The notes: generated from the sequence alone by a model not told the origin. A DNA stretch of 64,000 nucleotides from Idiomarina sp. (GCA_022565355.1 JAIUMU010000002.1:124001-188000); one strand, 5' to 3'; numbered from the stretch's first letter, positions 45,386-54,169 are shown. Made by a program: numbers and translations.

Positions 45386-47149
45386 CTACACCGGCTCGTA
45401 AATCTCGCCTGGCCGGGGATCCAGCGGCCGCGCTTCTTCTTTACTCAAGGTTTGCCGCCGGTTCATGGCGCGGCTTAATAGGATTACCGGAATCAAGCCC
45501 GCTAATACAATCATGATGGCAGCCGGGCCGGCATCGGCTAAGCGTTCATCGCCCGCCATTTCATAAGCCCGCACCGCGAGGGTGTTAAAATTAAAGGGCC
45601 GCAACACTAACGTGGCCGGCAATTCTTTTAACACATCCACGAACACCAAGATGCCCGCGGTAATTAAACTTGTACGCAATAGCGGAAAGTGAATGCGAGT
45701 GAGTACTTCCTGGGATTTTAACCCTAAAATTCTGCCCGATTCGTCCATCGCGTGGCTAATTTGGCTCAACCCGCTTTCCACGGTTTGAATGGAGATCGAT
45801 AAAAAGCGGACGGTATAAGCAAACAACAGCGCAATAATGGTGCCGGAGAAAATTAACCCCGGATTCACGCCAAAAACGCTTTCGCTGAAGGCAATAATTC
45901 GATGATCTAGCCAACTGAGCGGCACCATTACACCTACCGCAATCACCACGCCCGGAATGGCATAACCAAGCGAGGCGAAACTTACCGAGGCTTTGGTAAT
46001 ACGAGTGCTGCTGGTTTGTTGGCGCTTACTGGCCACGCGCTTGCCGTAACAGAGCCAAAGCGCGAAGGTAACGGTAATCACCGCCGCTAACGCAGCTAAC
46101 ACGAGGCTGTTGCGGATAAGAATCCAGAAGGCGCTATCGGTCCACACATCAAGGCGATCGAATGACCAGCTTAATAGCTGCAATGCTGGCAATAAGAAGC
46201 CGAACACTACCGGTAGGAAACACACCATGAACGCGAGCACGGCTTTACCGCCGCGCAAGCGCATCGGCCGCGTGGCATGGTTGCTGCGGCCGGCATGGTG
46301 ATAGCGGGATTGTTTGCGTGATATGCGCTCTACCAACATCAACACCACTACGGCGCTCAATAAAATGCTGGCCAATTGCAGCGCCCCTACTTTGTCGTCC
46401 ATGCCATACCAGGTGCGGAAAATGCCGGTGGTAAAGGTGGTAACGCCGTAAAAGTGCACGGTGCCGTAATCGGCCAAGGTTTCCATCAGCGCCAAAGTAA
46501 CGCCGGTAGCGATGGCCGGACGAGCCATGGGCAACGCAACCCGCGAGAAGCTTTGCCAAGGGCCCAAACCCAACGTACGGCCAGCCTCAATGGCGGCGCG
46601 AGATTGTTCGATAAATGCGGCGCGGGTAACGAGGTACACGTAGGGAAATAAAACAAAGCCCATTACCAGCACAGCGCCGGTAAGGGAACGGATTTCTGGG
46701 AAGGCGTAATCGCCGAGGCCCCAACCCGAGAGCGTGCGCAAGGCGCTTTGCACCGGACCTTCAAAGCTGAGCATGCCGCTGTAGGTGTATGCGGTGATAT
46801 AAGCGGGCATGGCCAGCGGCAAAAGCAGCGCCCAGCGCAGCCAACGTACGCCGGGGAATTCGCAGGCGGTGGTGAGCCACGCGGTGGCCACACCGATCAC
46901 GAGCACCATGAGGCCAACACCTAAAAGTAGAATGGCGCTATGCTTTACATATTCGCCGATCACGGTGCTGAATAAGTGGCTTAAGGTGGCCCGTTGTTCT
47001 TCGCCAGCGAGGCCTATAAAAAAGCTCGCCACTACCACGATTAATGGCAGGCAAATAATAACGGCAACAAGTGGCAACGAAATATCGTGCCACTTGCGCC
47101 ATAATTTCACACCTAAGTGCCTACCTGCTTTACCTATGGTACGAACCAT
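45386..47149 (-). CDS. fbpB: Ferric iron ABC transporter permease
   Basis: 587 aa, the fused two-lobe permease of the FbpB/SfuB family, with about twelve membrane helices. BPD_transp motifs are in both halves: EAGRTLGLGPWQSFSRVALPMARPAIATG, and MDESGRILGLKSQEVLTRIHFPLLRTSLITAG, the EAA loops that dock the ATPase. It moves Fe3+ delivered by FbpA across the inner membrane. It lies 26 nt after fbpA. Confidence 0.92.
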   Translation of the reverse strand: MVRTIGKAGRHLGVKLWRKWHDISLPLVAVIICLPLIVVVASFFIGLAGEEQRATLSHLFSTVIGEYVKHSAILLLGVGLMVLVIGVATAWLTTACEFPGVRWLRWALLLPLAMPAYITAYTYSGMLSFEGPVQSALRTLSGWGLGDYAFPEIRSLTGAVLVMGFVLFPYVYLVTRAAFIEQSRAAIEAGRTLGLGPWQSFSRVALPMARPAIATGVTLALMETLADYGTVHFYGVTTFTTGIFRTWYGMDDKVGALQLASILLSAVVVLMLVERISRKQSRYHHAGRSNHATRPMRLRGGKAVLAFMVCFLPVVFGFLLPALQLLSWSFDRLDVWTDSAFWILIRNSLVLAALAAVITVTFALWLCYGKRVASKRQQTSSTRITKASVSFASLGYAIPGVVIAVGVMVPLSWLDHRIIAFSESVFGVNPGLIFSGTIIALLFAYTVRFLSISIQTVESGLSQISHAMDESGRILGLKSQEVLTRIHFPLLRTSLITAGILVFVDVLKELPATLVLRPFNFNTLAVRAYEMAGDERLADAGPAAIMIVLAGLIPVILLSRAMNRRQTLSKEEARPLDPRPGEIYEPV

Positions 47150-47175
47150 GAGTTTCCTTGCTTAATTTCGTTCGC

Positions 47176-48216
47176 TTAGCGCCAGCCGGCTCTATCCATT
47201 AAACGCACTGCAGCGGCATTGTTCTCGCCCAGTTCGCTCATTGATATCTCATCGGCTTTGAAGTTGCCCCAGCTTTGCAGTACTTCGCTCCACTGTGCGT
47301 TCGGATTCACTGGATACTCGGAGTTCGCTTCGGCATACCAGTTTTGTGATGATTCGCGAGCTAAGAAATTCATTAACTTGATAGCATTCTCTGGATTGCG
47401 CGCGCTTTTGATAAGGCCAATACCGGACACATTCACGTGAGTGCCGTAGCTGTCCTGTGCAGGCCAGGCAATGGCTACTTTGCTAACGGTATTTTGGTTG
47501 GTGGCATCTTCGCTAAGGCTCATACCGCCAAAGTAATAGGTGTTGGCGATAGCGATATCACATTGGCCCGAGGCTACCGCATGAATTTGATCACGATCGC
47601 CGCCCACCGGGTTGCGCGCGAAGTTGGCTACTAAGCCGCGTGCCCACTCTTCGGTAACGGCTTCGCCGTGATGCGCGATCATGGCGGCTACCATGGATTG
47701 GTTGTAAATATTATCCGAGGAACGCACGCAAATACGCCCGCGCCACTGCTCATCGGCAAGGCTAAGGTAATCGGTGATTTCTTCAGGGTTTACCCGTTCT
47801 TTTGCATAAAATACTGGCCGTGCGCGCATGCTTAAGCCATACCAATGCCGCTCGCTATCCCGCAGGTGATCAGGCACTGCGCCTTCTAAAATTTGCGTGT
47901 GGATAGGTTGGAATAAGTTCGCTTGTTTGGCTCGATGCAATGAACCCGCATCTACGGTAAGGAACAGATCTGCTGGAGTGTTTGAGCCTTCGCTTTGAAT
48001 GCGCGATAACAGGCCGCTGCCAGAACCGGTGAGGAGGTTCACGCGAATGCCGGTTTCGGCGGTAAATTCATCGAGAAGCGGTTTGATGAGGCCTTCGTTG
48101 CGCGATGAGTAGAGGTTCACTTCATCACTGCTGCCGCTGCAGGCAATTAATGATGATACGGCAAGGGTTCCAGCCGCCAGCGCTAACAATACTTTACTGC
48201 CTCGATTCATTCTCAA
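47176..48216 (-). CDS. fbpA: Ferric iron-binding lipoprotein of the Fbp transporter
   Basis: 346 aa. Signal with lipobox SLIAC (Cys26), so it is a lipoprotein rather than a free periplasmic protein. Type II periplasmic-binding fold: VNLYSSRNEGLIKPLLDEF, FLTVDAGSLHRAK, and the adjacent-tyrosine Fe ligand motif ANTYYFGG. It captures Fe3+ for FbpBC. A Fur box lies 44 nt upstream of the start, which indicates iron repression of fbpABC. Confidence 0.93.
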   Translation of the reverse strand: MRMNRGSKVLLALAAGTLAVSSLIACSGSSDEVNLYSSRNEGLIKPLLDEFTAETGIRVNLLTGSGSGLLSRIQSEGSNTPADLFLTVDAGSLHRAKQANLFQPIHTQILEGAVPDHLRDSERHWYGLSMRARPVFYAKERVNPEEITDYLSLADEQWRGRICVRSSDNIYNQSMVAAMIAHHGEAVTEEWARGLVANFARNPVGGDRDQIHAVASGQCDIAIANTYYFGGMSLSEDATNQNTVSKVAIAWPAQDSYGTHVNVSGIGLIKSARNPENAIKLMNFLARESSQNWYAEANSEYPVNPNAQWSEVLQSWGNFKADEISMSELGENNAAAVRLMDRAGWR

Positions 48217-48259
48217 ACCTCCTAATTTGTATGCTCGCTATTCTAAACGAACAGATCGT

Positions 48260-48280
48260 AAATGACAATCGTTATCATTT
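48260..48280. promoter_or_regulatory. Fur box upstream of fbpABC
   Basis: AATGACAATCGTTATCATT forms a near-perfect inverted repeat that closely follows the Fur consensus GATAATGATAATCATTATC. Its position 44-64 nt before the fbpA start fits promoter occlusion by Fe-Fur. Confidence 0.85.
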
Positions 48281-48316
48281 ACATCACTTTCGGAGTACCT
48301 CTTTTGGGCGCAGATC

Positions 48317-48467
48317 GGGGACAGAGAGAATGGGGTCAGTGAGGCGCCTCACTGACCCCAATCTTCCCCGCGCGCCACAAGGATGCAATCAGCCAAAGGG
48401 CTGGCGGGCGGTTTTCTCTGTCCCCAAAAAAGTTGGGGACGGAGACGGTGCTCACTGACCCCAATCT
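48317..48467 (-). repeat. Composite palindromic repeat between fbpA and the MBL phosphodiesterase
   Basis: Two parts. 48332-48359 is a perfect 28-bp palindrome with arm GGGGTCAGTGAGGC. It lies within a GGGGACAGAGAGAA ... TTCTCTGTCCCC pair. The rest, read on the reverse strand, repeats the first 60 bases or so of the 143-bp element (AGATTGGGGTCAGTGAGC...). On that strand it begins on the base after the stop codon of the 48468-49226 gene. Confidence 0.88.
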
Positions 48468-49226
48468 TTACAGCACAAAAAAATCGTGGAGGTCGGTGCG
48501 CAGCGCTTCAGCGCAAGACGGTTTGAGGTGGGAGATCCACACTTGTTTGGGGCGCATGGCCATATTGGCAACGGTGGTGCGCACCATGCTGGGGGTCATG
48601 TGTTTGGTACGTACGGCGAGCTCGTGCATATCATCGGTGAATGAGCATTCGAGCATGAAGATATCGATTGTGCCGAGCTTGGCGAGTTCGGCATCAAGCA
48701 AAGCTCCGGCGGTGGTATCGGAACTAAATACGAATTGTTCGCCGCCAATGCGCGCGCTTACGCCAACGGTGGGAATCGTATGATCTACCGGGAATACCGT
48801 AATATCTACACCGCCCCCGGCTGCAACACCACCAGCCCCCGCTTCAGCAAGGTTAAACCGATCGCCAGGCTGGATTTCTACGAATTGTAAAATCGGTCGT
48901 TCCGGCGTAGGCAACACCGTGTAATCAGGCCAAATCGCGTTATTAAAGATATTTTCCCGCAGCGTTTGAATGGTATGCGCTTGCGCATATACGGTAACTT
49001 GCTGGCCGTTGTTATCGAACATATTGCTCAAAAACAAAGGCAACGCCGCAATATGGTCCATGTGTGCATGGGTGAGCACCACCGCCCGAATTTTGCGCAT
49101 TTCCGCCAATGGCAACGAGCTTAAGCCCGTGCCGGCATCAATAATCGCATATTCGCATATGCGGATACATGTGCTGCCACCGCTATCACTAAGGCCGCCA
49201 GAGCAGCCCAAAACATCAATCTTCAT
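48468..49226 (-). CDS. MBL-fold cyclic-nucleotide phosphodiesterase-like protein
   Basis: 252 aa. Metallo-beta-lactamase core: MKIDVLGCSGGLSDSGGST, the HxHxDH motif LTHAHMDHI, FPVDHTIPTVGV, FSSDTTAGA and a final ISHLKPS. The layout resembles class II 3',5'-cyclic nucleotide phosphodiesterases and related RNase Z-like hydrolases. Substrate is not certain. A Gly/Ala-rich insertion AEAGAGGVAAGGG lies near residue 130. Near the N-terminus, residues in STCIRICEYAII are encoded by three ATAT octamers (49147-49170). The start overlaps the upstream DUF3429 stop by 4 bp. Confidence 0.75.
   Translation of the reverse strand: MKIDVLGCSGGLSDSGGSTCIRICEYAIIDAGTGLSSLPLAEMRKIRAVVLTHAHMDHIAALPLFLSNMFDNNGQQVTVYAQAHTIQTLRENIFNNAIWPDYTVLPTPERPILQFVEIQPGDRFNLAEAGAGGVAAGGGVDITVFPVDHTIPTVGVSARIGGEQFVFSSDTTAGALLDAELAKLGTIDIFMLECSFTDDMHELAVRTKHMTPSMVRTTVANMAMRPKQVWISHLKPSCAEALRTDLHDFFVL
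49147..49170. repeat. Three-unit NNATATNN octamer array inside a coding region
   Basis: GCATATTC, GCATATGC, GGATACAT in register. They are read on the reverse strand as CIRICEYA of the MBL protein. Same type as the arrays at 45295 and 54291. Confidence 0.6.
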
Positions 49227-49666
49227 CCACCAACCCGAAGTTCAGTTGCTACGGTGATAAACCATAAAAAATGCGTACCTGCTACTACGAAGGTAACCGG
49301 CTGACGAAGTTTTTCATACCACTTCTCGCCTACCCGCCGCACATCATATTTCACCCACAGCATATACAAAATCGCGAGCACCACTAAGGCCCACAGCGCA
49401 GGTAAAAATACTACCGCACCCCAACCCACGAGCGCCGGCAACATACAAATAATTAGCGAGCCTTGCGGTTTTTCAAGCTTGTCTGCCATTACTAAGCCGA
49501 AGTGGATACCGCCCAAGAACGATAAAATCACTGCGCTATACACCAAAAACACCTGCAGCAACGGCTGTTGCCACCAACCAATGGCACCAATAATTGCGGT
49601 AGCCAAAAATGGCACTACGCCAGCCCAGGTTAAGCGATTTGCTGTTACGATCGTTGCTTCATTCAT
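49223..49666 (-). CDS. DUF3429 family membrane protein
   Basis: 147 aa with four or five hydrophobic segments: VVPFLATAIIGAIGWW, QVFLVYSAVILSFLGGIHFG, LIICMLPALVGWGAVVFL, LVVLAILYMLWVKYD and FVVAGTHFLWFITVA. The SFLGGIHFG motif and size match the DUF3429/TMEM69-like family, whose function is unknown. It lies within a run of minus-strand transport genes and overlaps the following MBL gene by 4 bp. Confidence 0.82.
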   Translation of the reverse strand: MNEATIVTANRLTWAGVVPFLATAIIGAIGWWQQPLLQVFLVYSAVILSFLGGIHFGLVMADKLEKPQGSLIICMLPALVGWGAVVFLPALWALVVLAILYMLWVKYDVRRVGEKWYEKLRQPVTFVVAGTHFLWFITVATELRVGG

Positions 49667-49702
49667 TCTTTGTCCCTACCAAGTTCATTCTCAACACAGG
49701 AT

Positions 49703-50683
49703 TTAAATAGGCGCGTTGTTCGCAAACACAACCCACGCCAAATAACCTAAATACGCAACCAGTAACACGCCGCCTTCCAGCCGATTAATTCGCCCCGGCC
49801 GCTTAGCTTTTTTCACCCGGAAGGCAAACACCAGCACCGCCAACGTGAGCAGCCCCATTACCAAATAATCTCGGGTAAGCACTTCCGGCGCTACCGCGAA
49901 TGGATGAATTGCGCCAGCAATACCTACTACGGCAAGGGTATTGAAAAGGTTTGAACCAATAATATTGCCGAGCGCTAAATCATGCTCATTTTTGCGGATT
50001 GCAGCAATGGCACTGGCCAGTTCCGGCAATGAGGTACCAATCGCTACAACGGTAAGGCCAATCACGAGATCACTAACGCCAAAGGCTTCAGCAATATCTA
50101 CCGCCCCCCACACGAGCAGCCGCGAGCTCGCAATCAATAGGAACAAGCCTACAAACAACCACATCATCGCACGAGCGATGGGCATATCCCGGGTGGAAAG
50201 GTCCGCTTCGGTTTCTAAACCCAAGGCATCTTCACCATTTAAGCCCTGCTTAATTGACCAGCCCATCACCGCAAAGAATACGGCAAGTAAAATCAAAGCA
50301 TTCCAGCCACTTACGAAGCCATCATACACAACCCAACCGGCCAGCAAGGTAACCGCAATTAAAATCGGCATCTCGCGGCGCAGTACGTTCGATTGCACGG
50401 TAATGGGCGCAATTAATGCGGTAATCCCCAACACCATACCAATGTTGGCGGTATTCGAACCAAAGGCATTACCCAGTGCGAGGCCAGGATTCCCTTGCGC
50501 TGCTGCAAATGCGGAAACCACCATTTCCGGTGCGGAGGTACCAAAGCCAATAATCAGCATACCAATCAACAATGGCGACATGCCAAAGTGCCGAGCTGTT
50601 ACCGCGGCCCCTTCAATAAAGCGGTCTGCGGACCAAATTAATAACGCCAATCCAAAAACAATGGCAACGCCTGCAAGTAGCAT
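49703..50683 (-). CDS. Na+/Ca2+ antiporter family protein (YrbG-like)
   Basis: 326 aa, about ten helices in two inverted repeats. Alpha-motifs: IIGFGTSAPEMVVSAFAA with NAFGSNTANIGMVLG, and AIGTSLPELASAIAA with NIIGSNLFNTLAVVG. These are the ion-coordinating repeats of the CaCA superfamily. Probably exchanges Na+ or H+ for Ca2+. It starts 3 nt after the Na/Pi transporter stop. Confidence 0.92.
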   Translation of the reverse strand: MLLAGVAIVFGLALLIWSADRFIEGAAVTARHFGMSPLLIGMLIIGFGTSAPEMVVSAFAAAQGNPGLALGNAFGSNTANIGMVLGITALIAPITVQSNVLRREMPILIAVTLLAGWVVYDGFVSGWNALILLAVFFAVMGWSIKQGLNGEDALGLETEADLSTRDMPIARAMMWLFVGLFLLIASSRLLVWGAVDIAEAFGVSDLVIGLTVVAIGTSLPELASAIAAIRKNEHDLALGNIIGSNLFNTLAVVGIAGAIHPFAVAPEVLTRDYLVMGLLTLAVLVFAFRVKKAKRPGRINRLEGGVLLVAYLGYLAWVVFANNAPI

Positions 50684-50686
50684 AAT

Positions 50687-52363
50687 TTACTCTTTCCGCT
50701 CAGTTTCTTTGCTTTCATTAGGGGCAGAGAGAATGGGGTCAGTGAGCACGGTGTCTGACACCGCCGTCTCTGACACCGCGCTCACTGACCCCATCATCTT
50801 CTCCCCAGCATTCGGGTACAGAACCGCAGCGATACGCAGCACGCGGCGGGCACTTTCTTCAAACAGGGAAATAATGTTGAGCATGCGGGTTACTTCCGGC
50901 GCACTGCGCTCGCCCGCTTTCACCGCATTCAATAAATGGCTGCGGCGCGCACGGCGAGTGGCGGCTATATCCGCGAGCAGCTCTTGCCGCTCACTCACGG
51001 TGAGCTCTTTATAATTCACCGGCCGCATCACATCCATAATTTGCGCGCTCAGTTTACCGCGCAGAGCCATAGCGATATCGTCTTGGGGCACGCGCGCCAG
51101 CTCATGCAGGGTATCTTTTAGCTGCACACACTCTTCGCGCGCCCAACTTAAATTCAAAAAGGTTTCCGCTTGCTCGGCCAATGAACCACTGCTACTTAAT
51201 TTATTGCCAAACTCTTGAATAGACCCCAGCAGCGCTGTGGTGTGGAAATCTTCTTCAGGCGGCGCTTCCGCATCGGCATCAATAATTTTCCGCGCCCGCC
51301 CAAGCAACTGCTTGAACACGCGTTTCAGCTCAGAATGCATTGCCGCCACACCCATTGCTGGGATTTCTAACACCGTATCATCTAAGTAGCGCGGTTTTTC
51401 CGAGGTAAGGCCTGGCTGCTTAATCCAACTTTCAACTTTGCGAATAAGGAAGCCGGATAAGAACCACATTAACACCAAACTCAACAAGTTAAACAAGGTA
51501 TGGAACAACGCTAGGCCGGTACTAATGTTTGCGCGCGCATCACCGCCCGCTAGCCATTGAGAAACCCACCATAGCGGCACTAACAGAATTAGGGCAATGA
51601 CCGCCGTAAGGACCTTTTCAATCACGTGGATCAGCGCCAACCGCCGCGCGTTGGTAGTGGCGCCGATGGAGGAAAGCATACTGGTAGCAGTAGTACCGAT
51701 GTTGGCACCAATTACCAATGCCGCACCCAGTAGCGGCGTAAGCACACCAGTAACTGACGCGGTTAAAATGATGGCCAAAGCCGCCGAAGACGATTGGATC
51801 ATGGCGGTAAGCACCGCCCCCACTAGCACGCCGAGCACAATGCCCCAAGCACCCGTAGCACCGAGTTGCTCAAGAGGTAGATAATCCACCACATCAATAA
51901 AGGCATCGCGCAGAATACCAAGGCCTAAAAACAGCACCCCAAACCCTGCCAGTGCCGTTCCAACATGGGGCGCACGGGGTTTATTGCTGAGTATCAGCTT
52001 GAGTAGCATGCCCACACCAATTAGCGGCAGCGCAATTAACTCAACCCTGATTTTTAAGCCCACTAGCGCCACAATCCAGGCGGTCATCGTGGTGCCGAGG
52101 TTGCTACCAAACACCACCCACGCTGCTTGTTTTAAGCGCAGCATACCCGCATTGGTAAAACCCAGCGTAGCCACAATTACCGCACTCGATGATTGCACCA
52201 AAGCGGTAATACTAAAACCAGTGAACGCAGCCCGTAACCGTGTTTGCGTGGAGCGCTCGAGCATCCCGCTCAGCGCTTGCCCTGCCGCTGCTTTCAGGCC
52301 ATCGGTCATCATGCCCATACCGAGCAACAATAAACCCAGTCCACCTAGTGTCATCATTAACAT
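50687..52363 (-). CDS. Na/phosphate cotransporter family protein with PhoU-like tail
   Basis: 558 aa from ATG with AAGGA upstream. Two Na_Pi_cotrans repeats with the QSSS motifs (LVQSSSAVIVATLGF and MIQSSSAALAIILTA), about nine helices, then a cytoplasmic PhoU-like helical domain (residues about 340-510). The last 30-40 residues, including VSAVSETAVSDTVLTDP, are encoded by a 58-bp palindromic repeat, so the natural C-terminus has probably been replaced or extended. It probably imports phosphate with Na+. It is preceded by the GDT1-like gene (54 nt). Confidence 0.9.
   Translation of the reverse strand: MLMMTLGGLGLLLLGMGMMTDGLKAAAGQALSGMLERSTQTRLRAAFTGFSITALVQSSSAVIVATLGFTNAGMLRLKQAAWVVFGSNLGTTMTAWIVALVGLKIRVELIALPLIGVGMLLKLILSNKPRAPHVGTALAGFGVLFLGLGILRDAFIDVVDYLPLEQLGATGAWGIVLGVLVGAVLTAMIQSSSAALAIILTASVTGVLTPLLGAALVIGANIGTTATSMLSSIGATTNARRLALIHVIEKVLTAVIALILLVPLWWVSQWLAGGDARANISTGLALFHTLFNLLSLVLMWFLSGFLIRKVESWIKQPGLTSEKPRYLDDTVLEIPAMGVAAMHSELKRVFKQLLGRARKIIDADAEAPPEEDFHTTALLGSIQEFGNKLSSSGSLAEQAETFLNLSWAREECVQLKDTLHELARVPQDDIAMALRGKLSAQIMDVMRPVNYKELTVSERQELLADIAATRRARRSHLLNAVKAGERSAPEVTRMLNIISLFEESARRVLRIAAVLYPNAGEKMMGSVSAVSETAVSDTVLTDPILSAPNESKETERKE
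50735..50792 (-). repeat. 58-bp palindromic repeat in the 3' end of the Na/Pi gene
   Basis: Read on the coding strand it starts GGGGTCAGTGAGCGCGG and ends CTCACTGACCCC. It has the same core as the 103-bp copy but 45 bp (three 15-bp units) fewer. Terminal 21-bp inverted repeats differ at one base. It is translated in the same frame as in the MBL nuclease. Confidence 0.92.
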
Positions 52364-52417
52364 GCAGGCATTCCTTTTTCAGCTGAGCTGATATGCTATG
52401 CGTTTAGCTAAGCCAAC

Positions 52418-52981
52418 CTATGCGAGCAGGGCCGCGAGGCCAAGCACCACAAACACGATACAACCAATGATTTTTATAACATGAAGCGGCACATGTTTGG
52501 TAATCCATGCACCAAAGAAAATTACGGGCGCCAATACCAAACTCATACCCAGCACCGCGCCGGCCGCTACTGGCAGAATCGTGCCGTAGTGCGCCGCCAG
52601 CATCATGGTAACAATTTGCGATTTATCGGCAATTTCAGAAAGGCTTAGCAGCAAAAACGCTGCTAAAAATGGTCCAAAGCGCGCAAATTTGGAAGGTTTG
52701 TGCACATCTTCGTGTTTTTCGGGTAACAGCATGGCAAGGCCCATGGCGATAAATACCGCTCCAACAATGATAGATATCCAATCACCGAAAATAGCATCAC
52801 CAGCGAAAAAGCCTAGGGTGCTGGCAATACCGTGCATTAATATCATCGCCAGAACCATGCCAGCAAGGATCGCTGCGCGCTGTTTGGGGAATCGCGCGGC
52901 CAACAACAACGCAATAAATTGGGTTTTATCCCCTAATTCGGCAACTGCCACCGCCACTAAGGCTGCAAAAAACTCTACCAT
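52418..52981 (-). CDS. GDT1/TMEM165 (UPF0016) family divalent cation exporter
   Basis: 187 aa from ATG at 52979-52981 (GGTGGTGAG upstream). The frame runs on to 53143, but that part is repeat-derived. The family signature ELGDKT occurs in the first half (AVAELGDKTQFIALLLAARF) and as EIADKS in the second (LSLSEIADKSQIVTMMLAAHYG), with six membrane helices in two repeats. Bacterial members such as MneA export Mn2+. I see no yybP-ykoY riboswitch upstream. It is first in a minus-strand run with the Na/Pi, YrbG-like, DUF3429 and MBL genes. Confidence 0.9.
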   Translation of the reverse strand: MVEFFAALVAVAVAELGDKTQFIALLLAARFPKQRAAILAGMVLAMILMHGIASTLGFFAGDAIFGDWISIIVGAVFIAMGLAMLLPEKHEDVHKPSKFARFGPFLAAFLLLSLSEIADKSQIVTMMLAAHYGTILPVAAGAVLGMSLVLAPVIFFGAWITKHVPLHVIKIIGCIVFVVLGLAALLA

Positions 52982-53056
52982 CTCACCACCGTGCCAACAT
53001 CCTTTTATACGTTGCCCGCATTCTAACAAAGCCGCTGCTATTGCGCTATGCGCACG

Positions 53057-53177
53057 AGTGCTGTGGAGCCGGCGTGGCTTACTCTGTAGGGACGCCGTAA
53101 ACCCTTCCGTGGGGCTTGGCTGCCGCATCCTTGCGGCAGACACCCTACAGAGTTAAAGCCACACCACCTCCAGCACT
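53057..53177. repeat. Nested inverted repeat upstream of the GDT1-like gene
   Basis: Outer arms AGTGCTG(T)GGAG...GTGGCTT...ACTCTGTAGGG pair with CCCTACAGAGT...AAGCCAC...CTCCAGCACT. The core (GACGCCGTAAACCC...GCATCCTTGCGGCAGACA) is nearly the same as the core of the 58819-59011 element, in the opposite orientation. It lies within the 288-nt gap between the GDT1-like gene and the next plus-strand gene. Confidence 0.85.
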
Positions 53178-53269
53178 AGTTTTCGCCTACCGCGCTTGCC
53201 CATATTGGCGGAAAAGTGAGCAAGCACCTACACTAAGGGTAGACACATGACAATAACGAAGGGGGCCGT

Positions 53270-54106
53270 ATGAACGGTATAACCAAAGCGTTGTTTGCGA
53301 TTGTTGTAGCCATGCTGGTGGGTTGTGCACCAGTGAATCAGGATGAGCCCGATGTAACTGAAATGGAGATGGATCCGGAACCTGTAGTGGAAATGTATTC
53401 GGAGCCCACGTGCACCTTAGTGATGGGTTTTGAAAGCTGGGAACCGTACCAATACACCAGCGTAAATGGTGAAATGGGTGGTGTAGATATAGAGATTGCC
53501 CAACGCGCGGCCGCCCACATTGGTTGCGTATTGCGCGCCCAACAAGGTACTTGGCGCGATTTGCTGATTTGGCTACAAGATGGCGAAATCGATTTAGTAA
53601 TGGGTGCATCACTTACGCCTGGTCGGCTTGAGTATGCCCACTTTTCCATTCCCTACCGCGATGAGCAATTTAGCTTATTTATTCGCAGTGCCGAAGCACG
53701 CCGCCACAACATGGATAGTATTGAGGAATTTCTTGCCGAAGGCCTGCGGGTTGGCATCGTAAATGAGTATTTTTACGGTGAAGAGATGCAAGAACTCATG
53801 TACGAAAGCGAATATGGTTCGCAATTTGTGGGCGCCCGTTTGAATGAGCTGAATATGGCGCGATTATTGGATGGCGATATTGACGGTTTTATGGAAGATA
53901 ACTTGGTAGCGGCTTCCATTATTCGTAGACGTGGATTTGCCGATTTAATTACTCGCCACAAAATTAGCTTGCCTCCCTCTGAGGTATACGTGATGTTCTC
54001 GCGCAGCGCAGTTACCGAAGCTGAAGTGGATGAGTTCAATTTAGCCTTGCAGGAGTTAATTAATACTGGGTTCATTGACGATTTAATTACCCGCTACGGC
54101 GGCTAG
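53270..54106 (+). CDS. Solute-binding family 3 lipoprotein (orphan)
   Basis: 278 aa. Lipobox MLVGC (Cys19), then an acidic Glu/Met/Pro linker. The SBP_bac_3 domain has FESWEPYQYTSVNGEMGGVDIEIAQ, GTWRDLLIWLQDGEIDLVMGASLTPGRLEYAHFS and GLRVGIVNEY. Such proteins bind amino acids or similar small solutes, or act as sensors. No permease or ATPase is nearby, so the partner is unknown. GGGGG precedes the ATG. A clear terminator follows 63 nt later. Confidence 0.85.
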   Translation: MNGITKALFAIVVAMLVGCAPVNQDEPDVTEMEMDPEPVVEMYSEPTCTLVMGFESWEPYQYTSVNGEMGGVDIEIAQRAAAHIGCVLRAQQGTWRDLLIWLQDGEIDLVMGASLTPGRLEYAHFSIPYRDEQFSLFIRSAEARRHNMDSIEEFLAEGLRVGIVNEYFYGEEMQELMYESEYGSQFVGARLNELNMARLLDGDIDGFMEDNLVAASIIRRRGFADLITRHKISLPPSEVYVMFSRSAVTEAEVDEFNLALQELINTGFIDDLITRYGG

Positions 54107-54169
54107 TTTTTGTAACCTTTATTGGTGATTTCATTGGTGCCTTTTTGGGTAACCTTGATAGGCTCAATA

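Noticed and set aside
49941-51014. Long plus-strand ORF (357 codons) opposite the YrbG-like and Na/Pi genes
   Set aside because: It is antisense to two well-conserved transporters and has low-complexity shadow composition.
52982-53143. N-terminal extension of the GDT1-like frame beginning MSAARMRQPSP
   Set aside because: It is encoded by the nested repeat, has no Shine-Dalgarno, and precedes a good start with GGTGGTGAG; the gltB frame shows the same spurious start MSAAWMRQPSP from a sister repeat.
52982-53269. Possible yybP-ykoY manganese riboswitch before the GDT1-like gene
   Set aside because: The region is occupied by a nested inverted repeat and I find no riboswitch core.
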